Source: JAGXRK01 sp963714415
GTDB lineage: Bacteria; Bacteroidota; Ignavibacteria; Ignavibacteriales; Ignavibacteriaceae
Assembly (NCBI GenBank): GCA_963714415.1
Contig: CAVQOL010000025.1
Span: forward strand, 1 to 64,000
Direction of reading: 5' to 3'
DNA: 64,000 bases
Shown in pieces: positions 7,630 to 15,322 of this stretch (its first letter is position 1; each line of letters starts with the position of its first letter). The position numbers and the translations under genes are program-made. Below the pieces are notes generated by a model that ran no database searches, was not told the DNA's origin, and was given only the letters and a program-made list of their open reading frames with translations.

Positions 7630-9567
7630 TTACTTCAGTAAAGTCATCTTCCGGTTTTGAACAAAGTCATTTACACTAATTGAATAAATATAAACACCGC
7701 TTGATAATTCATTTGCATCAAAAGTTATTGAGTAGCTTCCTTCTGCTTTCATTTCATTAACTAGTGTTGCACTTCTTGTCCTAGTAGATTAAATACTTTC
7801 AACTGAACCAATCCTTGCTCTTCTATCTGGTATGAAATTGTTGTGGTTGGATTGAACGGATTTGGATAATTCTGAGCAAGAGAAAAATTATTTGGAGAAT
7901 CAGTAACACTATTATCGTTAACACCTACTGATGGTAGATAATATACTTTTAAAGTGTTATTACTTTCGTCATAACTCCAAAATTTACTATCGAAATAAAG
8001 TTCGGCTGCTGAACCTAGGTATGTCAATATCTCCGAAAAATTCACCTGATATTGGATATCTAGAACTTATTAATCCTATCAATCCCGACCCATAGTATAT
8101 TATCTCCATAACTCAATTGACTTGCACGTTTTTCTAAATTAATAAATAAATTTGATGGAACTACTGTTACTGCATCAGGATTAAATTTCACAATACCTCC
8201 GAACTCCTGCTGTATCTGTCTTACCTATGAAAAAATTTATACCATCACAGGCAAGTCCATTAGTATTTTGAAAATCAATACCAAAAGGTATCTGATTCGA
8301 AGAGGTGCTGGTAGAAATATCAACTTTGAAAACTCCTTCAATTCCACCAGAACCTGAATGGATCACCATATCCGCCATTTGCCCATAGAAACACCGTTAC
8401 GGTAAACCATTTTGTCAATCCAGCTTATTTTGTTTGGCGATGATTCAAGGGATAAATAATATGTATTTAAGAGGGCTCCGGATTCAGGATTTATCTCAAA
8501 TATTTTAGCACTCGCAGCTCCGGGATAGTCGTGCTTGTATAGAAATATCGAAGTGCCGTCATATACAAGTGATGGGCTAGTTCCCGCTTCAGTAGCTAGC
8601 GGTAACTGAAATGTTGCGTCAGGTTCAACATAGTATTGAGGCAAATGGATTTGGATCCTCTGTAGTTCCGTCAATTAAAGTAATGTTAATACCAGTAACA
8701 TTACTATTCCCGGAAATAACTACCGGCGTTAGATTTTCTAATGTTCCCCAAAAACCGTAGGGATCGGTAAGTAATATTTGATGCTATACTAGCAGACATA
8801 ACTGATACGATGTAATATGTGCCGTCAACTACAGGTCGTTTATTGAATAGCTGCCAGGTGAGCTAAGATTGTGCTATATAGATCTGGGCTCGCCATCTAT
8901 AGTTGGAGCTTGTTAAATGCTGCAATGTACGATTGTTCCAGTAGAACTTCCTGAATAGGCAACTTTCCAGAAATTGATCCTGTAATTTGATAGAGACAAA
9001 TTTTGCCATAAACACCCACGCGAACCATCCGTTTTGAGCATCAACAAAATAAATGCTAAAAATTGAATTACCATCATTTTGATTGTTATAAGGAGTTCCT
9101 TGGGTTTCCCAACTTGCGCCGCCATCTGTTGTATGTTGAATATAAGCTAAACCAACTTCGTTTTTAGAAGAGATCCATCCTGTGTTGGCATCAAGGAAGA
9201 AGACAGTTTTACTTCTCTCATTTGGATTTATTCCACTATTTGTAACAAAGTTCCAGTTAATGCCGCTATTAGTTGTTTTAATAACCTTTCCTGCGTCGCC
9301 AACTATCCAGCCATTGTTTAAATCCGAGAAATACATTGCATTGTAACCACCAACCGTATTGTCTGTAAATTGCTCGCTCCAATCTGTACCTCCATTAGTA
9401 GTGCGGAATATCTTGAATGGAGGATCTGAACCATTTTGACCAGATCCAGAAAAGGACCAACCGTTGTTTGAATCTACAAAGTAAAAGATTCCACCTCCGG
9501 TAAACGGATTCCAAATATTTCCGCCATCAGTGGTTCTTAAAAAGGTTGCAACTGTTATTCTATAGGG
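7630..9567 (-). pseudogene. Frameshifted secreted YCF48-like repeat protein with T9SS sorting domain
   Basis: Read on the minus strand, conserved protein runs through about six frame changes. 9567-8863 gives YCF48/BNR-type propeller repeats (FRTTNGGTDWSEQF, YFSDLNNGWIVGDAGKVIKT, TTDGGASW). About 8860-8650 gives an Ig/carboxypeptidase-regulatory-like stretch (PYGFWGTLENLTPVVISG). 8674-8050 gives a beta-propeller-like region. 8045-7630 gives the T9SS domain (NYPNPFNPTTTISYQ), shifted again near 7775, and ending NDFVQNRKMTLLK with the stop at 7630-7632. The 5' end is missing: an in-frame TGA lies at 9570-9568. The breaks are almost all indels, so this is either a young pseudogene or a stretch with sequencing errors. 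Confidence 0.75.
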
Positions 9568-10003
9568 TCAAATGCAGTTGACGGCAGGTAATTAAGCTGC
9601 GGGTCCATACAAAAGTGCAGTATTTATCAATATTTTGTTTAGAACGGTCCGCCGTTGCGGGGTCTTTGGCTATTTATAGCCAACAAATATGCCAGAACGG
9701 TAGATTAATAATTAAATTTTATAATTGCCGAACTTTTCTGGTGGGAAGGAGACTCACTCTAATAAAACGAAACTAATATCCAAAGTTACATTTACTTTGT
9801 CATTAAAGCGAGAGTAATAAAAATTCTGGTTTGGCCATCACTGTGTGAAAGAAATGTTTAAGTAAATTTATTTTGTTTTGTTACTATTGTATCTTTTAAC
9901 ATATCCGCCACTTACTAAAGAGGTTATACCGATTTAGTTTATTATCCACACAACGGTATTCTGCAAAGTGTTTTATATAGTATGATGTGGATTATCTTAA
10001 ATT
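9568..10003. other. Gene-free stretch with small palindromes
   Basis: No credible coding frame in 436 bases. It contains AACGG-TCCG-CCGTT (9643-9656), an 18-bp palindrome TTGGCTAT-TT-ATAGCCAA (9666-9683), and a direct repeat AGAACGGT at 9641-9648 and 9694-9701 that flanks both. It also holds one TTATCCACA (9942-9950) and an inverted TGTGGAT (9986-9992). It may include the lost 5' end of the YCF48-like gene and a small inserted palindromic element. Confidence 0.5.
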
Positions 10004-10202
10004 TTATTTATCATCAAATAAAAAAACTTCTTCAATTTTTGATTTAAGCAGCAGTTGAAACATCATATGCCAGTTTCAAAGAAGGATTGTATTTTCCTTT
10101 TTCAAGAAATACTATAGTCTCTCTTCGCACATTAACAATTTTTGCCAAATCATTTTGTGTTAGATTATATTTAGCACGCAATTCCTTAATTCTATTATTC
10201 AT
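10004..10202 (-). CDS. Small XRE-family HTH regulator, frameshifted near its C terminus
   Basis: The minus-strand ATG at 10202 overlaps the end of the membrane-protein gene by 8 bases. Residues read MNNRIKELRAKYNLTQNDLA then KIVNVRRETIVFLEKGKYNPSL, a complete helix-turn-helix of the Cro/cI (XRE) class. As given, the frame stops after 52 residues (TAA at 10046-10044). A one-base change in the GCTGCTT run restores LKSKIEEVFLFDDK with a stop at 10006-10004, the normal end of this family (~68 residues). The same small regulator is commonly paired with an upstream membrane protein. It probably represses the operator at 10635-10661. Confidence 0.75.
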
Positions 10203-10608
10203 CTTTTAATAGGCCATAATTTATTACCGACCACGATATTATAAAGGTTGAAGCCATAGCAATAAAACCATATCCAAACAAAATGCTGTTGTCAATAGTC
10301 TTGCTCCTTTCAATATAAAGTAGTATTAGCCAGATAAATAATGAAATGTAGAATGCAGCCGATGAGGCTTTTTGTGTAATTCTTTTACTCAGTTCATCTT
10401 CTTCAGGAAGTCCCTGTTCACGTGATTTTCTTCTTTTTATCGCAAAGAAAATTCCAAGAATGATGAAAATGGCAATGAAACCAACATGAATAATTTCAGA
10501 GACAAAAAATAGCTCATTATTTTTTGCAGCATCGGATTGAAAAATTGAAATTCCTGAAAGGATTAAAACAAGCGTTATGATCGAAATAGGAATAAATAGC
10601 TTTTTCAT
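10195..10608 (-). CDS. Four-helix membrane protein paired with an XRE regulator
   Basis: 137 residues with hydrophobic segments at about 5-22, 36-58, 87-102 and 113-130. A charged loop EQGLPEEDELSKRITQKAS precedes the third helix, as in the small DUF2178-like membrane proteins often encoded with a compact XRE regulator; I am not certain of the family number. The 3' end overlaps the regulator's start (GATGAATAA), so translation is probably coupled. AGGAGAG lies 4-5 nt upstream of the ATG. A strong promoter and dyad operator sit immediately upstream. Confidence 0.75.
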   Translation of the reverse strand: MKKLFIPISIITLVLILSGISIFQSDAAKNNELFFVSEIIHVGFIAIFIILGIFFAIKRRKSREQGLPEEDELSKRITQKASSAAFYISLFIWLILLYIERSKTIDNSILFGYGFIAMASTFIISWSVINYGLLKDE

Positions 10609-10634
10609 GAGACTCTCCTTTTATGTTATTTATA

Positions 10635-10661
10635 TCTAACACAAAGTTAGAAATATCTAAC
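10635..10661. promoter_or_regulatory. Probable operator: three alternating TCTAAC/GTTAGA half-sites
   Basis: TCTAAC (10635-10640), ACAAA, GTTAGA (10646-10651), AATA, TCTAAC (10656-10661). The central half-site makes a dyad with each neighbour. The sites cover the spacer and -10 region of the promoter of the membrane-protein/XRE operon, a typical arrangement for autorepression. Confidence 0.6.
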
Positions 10662-10672
10662 ATCAATGTCAA
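10642..10672 (-). promoter_or_regulatory. Predicted promoter of the membrane-protein/XRE operon
   Basis: On the minus strand: TTGACA (10672-10667), exactly 17 bp, then TAACTTTG (10649-10642). This matches both the sigma-70 -35/-10 spacing and the TAnnTTTG box of Bacteroidota. The start codon is ~34 bp downstream. The box overlaps the dyad operator. Confidence 0.65.
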
Positions 10673-10803
10673 GGAAAATCTTTTTTAAGGAGAAAAATGT
10701 ATCTGGGGGATTTATACATACCGATAGAAAATGTTCAATAATTGAGTTTTTTGATTTTTTTCTTGTCCACCCTTGGCGGATTAAAGATGTTAGGCAACGG
10801 TTA

Positions 10804-11443
10804 TTAAAACATTAGACCTATTCTAAAATCTATTGAATTAGATGTTACTTTAAGAAATTCATTTTCATATAACTCATTAAAATCTGCATCATACAAAATT
10901 TCGGCTAGCAGATTTAGTGACATTAAATTTATTTCAGTTCCAATTCCAACTTTAAATCCGATTCTATTTTTATTAAAATTATTTTCAAAAATGTTTGTAT
11001 CGTCTAATGAATGTTCTTTATTAATTTCGAAATCAATTTTCGGTCCGGCAATTACATAGGGACTTACAATTCCAAGATTCAACCGCAACTTTCCGAAAGC
11101 AGAAAGATTTATATAGTCAATGCGTGTATCCCAGGTAACAAATTCACCTGTTCCATCAGGTTGAGAAGGTGTTGTTACCGGAACTTCTTCCTTCATTCCT
11201 TTTTGTATATAATTTAATTCAGTAACAATACTAATGATTGGATTATTTAATAGTTCAGCGAAGATTCCAATATTTAATCCTATTCTATTATCTGGTTCAA
11301 AAGTAAAATTTAATGCAGGAACGTATTCCCAGGTTTGACTGGAAATTGTAGTTCCTAATTTTATTCCATAACCTCTAATCAGTTGAGCTTGAGAAGTGGA
11401 AATGAAAGAAAATAATATTAGTGCCAAAAAGGAATCTTTTCAT
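10804..11443 (-). CDS. Outer-membrane beta-barrel protein, signal peptide split by a one-base frameshift
   Basis: The main frame (from 11427) gives 207 residues: amphipathic beta strands (YGIKLGTTISSQTW, RIGLNIGIFAELL, IVTELNYIQKGMKE, RIGFKVGIGTEINL) and a final strand ending in Phe, as in the porin-like OMP_b-brl_2 proteins. The natural start is the ATG at 11443-11441 (AGGA upstream). It reads MKRFL and then must slip by one base in the TTTTT run at 11430-11426 to reach LALILFSFISTSQAQ, a perfect signal peptide. Without the slip only a poor TTG start is available. The barrel should sit in the outer membrane; its ligand is unknown. Confidence 0.7.
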
Positions 11444-11556
11444 TTTATTTCCTGCATTTTTAGTTGTATACAGTGTGTTATCCTGATTAATTCTGGAAAA
11501 CACAACCACGTTATTTGAGTTCTCAATTATTTACTTGTCTGCCTTAGCCAAATTTA

Positions 11557-11571
11557 TCCGCCTGTGGCGGA
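11557..11571. repeat. TCCGCC-TGT-GGCGGA palindrome
   Basis: A perfect 6-bp dyad in the gap upstream of the OMP gene. It lies between CTTGTC and a second half copy, TCTGGCGGACTAAAGATG (11582-11599). The gap below the OMP gene at 10763-10788 repeats the same flanks in shorter form (CTTGTCCACCCTTGGCGGAT then TAAAGATG). Confidence 0.5.
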
Positions 11572-11611
11572 GACATAAAAATCTGGCGGACTAAAGATGA
11601 TGTACACCGTT

Positions 11612-12220
11612 TTATTTAATAGTCTGGATTATCTCAAATTTAACAGGATACTCCCTTGGAATTTTTGGAATAAGAATCCATTTGTTTTTTGAGATTGCCA
11701 TTTCACAATCACCAATGCGTTTAATAGTTACTCTATAAACATATTCACTTCTATTTCTTTCAACCTCTATTATATATTCCGGAAGTTCACATCCCGAAGT
11801 ATGAGCTGCTTGACCCAAAAGAGTATATTTGTCAAAATTTATTTCAGGGTGACTACAATTTTCAGTTCCCTTAAAAGGTAGTGCTGAGTAAAACATTTCC
11901 AGAACCAGTCTCTCATATTCTTCATCTGTTAATCCAGGGTATTGTTGTTGGACAAATTGTAGAGTAGCATCATAATTAGTATCCCAATAATAATCTAACG
12001 GCATTTGAAATCTGTCATAAATTAATTTTTCATACTCTTCTTGTGAATTAATGACTGCTTCAAATTTACCTCCTATTGAAACCATATCCATACATTCCAT
12101 TAATATTTCCTCATAAGGTATTATCGTCGTCTCTTCTGATGAATTTAAATCACAATGGCTAAAGAGAAAAGAGAATAAGAGTACAGAACACACAAGAGAT
12201 AAATTTATTAAATATTTCAT
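11612..12220 (-). CDS. Putative lipoprotein, function unknown
   Basis: 202 residues. The leader is hydrophobic (LINLSLVCSVLLFSFLFSHC), with Cys23 as a possible, non-ideal lipidation site. The mature part has acidic and tyrosine-rich helices (NSQEEYEKLIYDRF, GLTDEEYERLVLEMFY) followed by a beta-rich C terminus (YTLLGQAAHTSGCELPEYII). This resembles secreted inhibitor or ligand-binding lipoproteins, but no family is recognised. It is alone on the minus strand, upstream of the OMP gene and separated from it by repeats. Confidence 0.6.
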   Translation of the reverse strand: MKYLINLSLVCSVLLFSFLFSHCDLNSSEETTIIPYEEILMECMDMVSIGGKFEAVINSQEEYEKLIYDRFQMPLDYYWDTNYDATLQFVQQQYPGLTDEEYERLVLEMFYSALPFKGTENCSHPEINFDKYTLLGQAAHTSGCELPEYIIEVERNRSEYVYRVTIKRIGDCEMAISKNKWILIPKIPREYPVKFEIIQTIK

Positions 12221-12503
12221 TTCACTTTACCCTTTCAAAAATGCTTAACTATCATAAATACTTAACTAATTATAAACCAAAAGTGATTTTGTAAAATATC
12301 CGCCTTATCTTTTTCTGCAAATCAAGACATCCCCGGCAGTATGGTAAATGGTAAGTAATGGGGGGTGTGTGCATAATTTCGTTCCCAAAACATAAACACA
12401 GATGAAACATAGTTTTTAAAAATATTATGCGCAATGAAAATTCATATATTCTGCCAATTTTTATTAAGTTTGGTACATAAATTTTTTGCAAAACGGAGAT
12501 TAA
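12221..12503. other. Divergent intergenic region upstream of the lipoprotein and aminotransferase genes
   Basis: 283 AT-rich bases with no credible gene. A TAAGTTTG box at 12465-12472 resembles the -7 element of Bacteroidota promoters and lies 32 bp before the aminotransferase start. No good TTG lies at the expected distance upstream, so the promoter call is weak. Confidence 0.4.
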
Positions 12504-13724
12504 ATGTCGTTCAAAATAAAACCAGCAGTAAGAACAGATAATATTACTTATGCCGTAAGAGATATAGTCGTTTTAGCAAATCAGGTGGCAAAGTCGGGCA
12601 AAGAAATGCTTTACTTAAATATCGGTGATCCGAATCTTTATGATTTTGAACCGCCCAAGCATCTTGTTGAAGCTACTTACAAAGCAATGCTCAAAAATTA
12701 TAATGGATATGCTCCTTCATCGGGAATAAAAGAAGCTGTTGATGCAATCGAAAGAGAAGCAGAGAAAAAAGGTATAACAAACGTTCACGATATTTTTGTT
12801 ACTACAGGTGCAAGCGAGGCAATTGATATCTGTTTAACTGCACTTGTAAACGATGGTGAAAATGTTTTAACCCCATCACCGGGCTACCCGCTTTACACTG
12901 CAATTGCAAGCAAGCTTCAGATGATGGAAAATCCATATTATCTTGATGAGAAAAACAAATGGCTGCCTGATATTGACGATATAAAATCTAAAATAAACAG
13001 TAAAACAAAAGCGATAATTTTAATCAATCCAAATAACCCGACCGGATCACTTTATACAAAAGAAAATCTTCAGCAGATTATTGATTTAGCTCTTGAACAT
13101 AATCTCGTAATCTTTGCAGATGAAATTTATGACAAGCTTTTATTCGATGGTAAAAAACATATTTCAATTGCATCTATGAATAAGGATGTTTCGTGTGTTA
13201 CTTTCGGCGGACTTTCAAAAAACTATATGGTACCGGGATTCAGAATAGGCTGGGGAATTGTAAGCGGAAGAAAAGAAGTTCTTTCAGATTACATTGAAGC
13301 AATTAACAGGATTTTGAGAGCACGACTTTCTGCAAATCATCCTGAGCAGTACGGAATAAAAATTTCTCTTGAAGGAAATCAGGATCATCTTACCGAAGCG
13401 ATGAAGAAACTCACAAGGAGAAGAGATCTTACAGTGGAAATGTTAAATGCTATTCCGGGAATTTCCTGCGTTAAGCCGGAAGGAGCATTTTATGCTTTTC
13501 CGCAATTAAATATGAAACAACCCGATGCACATTTTGTTTCTGAACTAATTAAAGAAACCGGAGTGGTTGTAGTACCGGGAAGCGGATTTGGTCAGGTGCC
13601 GGGTACTAAACATTTCAGAGTTGTGTTCTTACCAAACGAACAGATTCTGGAAAAAGCGTATAAAAACATCGGTGACTTCTTTGTTAAGTACCAGGAAAAA
13701 TTTCCTGAATTAGTAGAAGTATAA
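12504..13724 (+). CDS. alaA: PLP-dependent aminotransferase, AlaA/AspC class (fold type I)
   Basis: 406 residues. Visible signatures are LYLNIGDPN (substrate loop), TTGASEAID (PLP phosphate region), INPNNPTGSLY (Asn contacting PLP), ADEIYDKLLFDG (Asp and Tyr), GGLSKNYMVPGFRIGW with Schiff-base Lys239, and FRVVFLP with the carboxylate-binding Arg. The N-terminal YAVRDIVVLANQVAKSG region matches the AlaA/AlaT branch, which makes alanine from pyruvate and glutamate. A broader aminotransferase role is possible. ACGGAG precedes the ATG by 6-7 nt. Confidence 0.85.
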   Translation: MSFKIKPAVRTDNITYAVRDIVVLANQVAKSGKEMLYLNIGDPNLYDFEPPKHLVEATYKAMLKNYNGYAPSSGIKEAVDAIEREAEKKGITNVHDIFVTTGASEAIDICLTALVNDGENVLTPSPGYPLYTAIASKLQMMENPYYLDEKNKWLPDIDDIKSKINSKTKAIILINPNNPTGSLYTKENLQQIIDLALEHNLVIFADEIYDKLLFDGKKHISIASMNKDVSCVTFGGLSKNYMVPGFRIGWGIVSGRKEVLSDYIEAINRILRARLSANHPEQYGIKISLEGNQDHLTEAMKKLTRRRDLTVEMLNAIPGISCVKPEGAFYAFPQLNMKQPDAHFVSELIKETGVVVVPGSGFGQVPGTKHFRVVFLPNEQILEKAYKNIGDFFVKYQEKFPELVEV

Positions 13725-14041
13725 ACGATTCAATTTATTTTAACTCTGCGCGCTTTGCGAAAACCTTGGCGTCCTTTGCGTGAAGGAAAAGGGAGCAGTT
13801 CCACGCAAAGATCGCAAAGAAAAATCAACGCAAAGTCCGCAAAGAAATACAAAGAGAAAAGATTTCTGAAAATTATTCATTTAATCTGCATGCTTTGCGA
13901 AACTCTGCGTCCTTTGCGTGAAAGAAAAGGGAGCAGTTCCACGCAAAGAAATACAAACATTTTTAGTGAAACTCCAACCTTGATTGACTAAAGTGCTTTA
14001 TCTATATTTCCCATTCAAAATTTTGAACATGTTGTCAGATA
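13725..14041. repeat. Intergenic CTTTGCG repeat cluster
   Basis: 317 bases with two imperfect copies of one unit, 13744-13810 and 13885-13948. Each contains CTTTGCGAAA, GCGTCCTTTGCGTGAA, AAAAGGGAGCAGTTC and CACGCAAAG. Within each copy CTTTGCGTG and CACGCAAAG form a 9-bp inverted repeat. Between the copies are further CGCAAAG units. The frame across it encodes only repetitive Arg/Lys/Ser-rich text typical of this kind of repeat and is not a gene. Confidence 0.75.
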
Positions 14042-15299
14042 TTGATATTGAATAATTACAATTTAACCACGCTTTCAAACGGCATCTTAGTCGTCTCAGA
14101 ATATATTCCTTACGTGAAATCATTTTCATTGGGCTTCTGGTATAACACCGGTTCGCGTTATGAAAATATCAACAATAACGGCATCTCTCATTTCATTGAA
14201 CATATGCTTTTCAAAGGAACCCGTAAAAGAACTGCCAAACAAATTTCCGATGAAATAGAATCTGTTGGCGGTTACCTTAATGCTTTTACTTCCAAAGAAA
14301 ATACTTGTTACTATGCAAGGGGATTAGCAGAAAATTTTAAGAAGTCTTATATCGTTCTTTCGGATATGATTCAGAATCCTTTATTTAAAGATTATCATAT
14401 AAAAAAAGAAGCAGGTGTAGTGGTTGATGAACTTCACGATATTGAAGATAATCCGGAAGAACTGATATTCGATAAATTTGAGGAAATGATTTTTGAAGGC
14501 AACACTTTAAGTTTTCCGATTATAGGTACAGAGAAAAATATTTCTGCATTTGATTCGGCTGACCTTCATAAATTTCATCAGGCAAGATACAGAGCTAAAA
14601 ATCTTATTGTTGCAGTTTCAGGATCTGTCCGGCATGAAGAAGTTATAAAACTGACGCAAAAATATTTTAACACATAAAAAATATATATCCAACGGAACCA
14701 GGAAAGACTTTGTTTCTTCGTCTGCCAGAGATGTGGTTATTGATAAAGATATTCAGCAGGTTCATTGCATTCTTGGAAGACCTGCATACGGTTATAATAA
14801 TGAAAACAGGGTTAAACTAAGCGTTCTTTCCGTTTTACTTGGTGAAGGCAGCAGCAGCAGATTGTTTCAGGCGGTCAGAGAAAAAATGGGAATGACTTAT
14901 CAGATAAATTCATTTCTTAATTCTTACTTAGATGTTTCTGCTTTTGGAATTTATTATTCTACAAATGAACGTCACGCAGAAAAAGTTAATAAAATTGTTT
15001 TCAGAGAATTAAAAAAACTTAAAGAAACAGAAGTAAAACCTAAAGATTTAAAACGCGTTAAAGAGTACATAAAAGGCAATACTTTATTAAGTTTGGAAAA
15101 CACTACTAATAGAATGATCAGGATGGCAACATCAATTCTTAATTACGGAAAATTAATTCCGGTTGAAGATATGATGCAGAAGATAGACTCAGTTACAGCC
15201 AAGGATATTATTGAAACAGCTAATGAAATGTTTGATGAATCCAAACTGACAAAGATTTTAATAAGATCAAAAGATAATTCAATTATAAAAGCAGCATAG
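14042..15299 (+). CDS. M16 family zinc peptidase (insulinase/processing-peptidase type), one frameshift
   Basis: Two consecutive frames make one ~415-residue protein. The first part (14042-14677) holds the inverted zinc motif HFIEH (His50, Glu53, His54) and a downstream VVDELHDIEDNPEE that supplies the third ligand. The second part (from ~14670, clearest from 14733) gives QVHCILGRPAYGY and GEGSSSRLFQAVREKMGMTYQI, the conserved C-terminal M16 domain. The frames meet near AACACATAAAA at 14666-14681; removing one base joins them. Bacterial single-subunit M16B enzymes degrade peptides. No good ribosome site precedes the TTG at 14042, so the true start is uncertain. It is followed by nuoG after 23 bases. 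Confidence 0.8.
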
Positions 15300-15322
15300 A
15301 AAAATTTTTCAGAGATAAGATT

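Noticed and set aside
9942..9994. TTATCCACA and an inverted near-copy, suggestive of DnaA boxes/origin.
   Set aside because: Only one perfect box and one partial; no cluster, no dnaA/dnaN/gidA neighbourhood and no AT-rich unwinding region with further boxes.
10785..10805. GTTAGGC next to CAACGG, resembling an integron attC core site near accessory genes.
   Set aside because: No matching partner core at the proper spacing, no imperfect palindrome between, gene orientation does not fit, and no integrase gene is present. Simple dispersed repeats explain the similarity better.
12270..12491. Minus-strand frame of 73 codons upstream of the aminotransferase.
   Set aside because: No ribosome site, odd composition and overlap with the likely promoter region of the aminotransferase gene.
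13755..13991. Open frame of 78 codons rich in Arg, Lys and Ser.
   Set aside because: It lies entirely within the CTTTGCG repeat cluster and encodes repetitive text, with no ribosome site or homologous domain.
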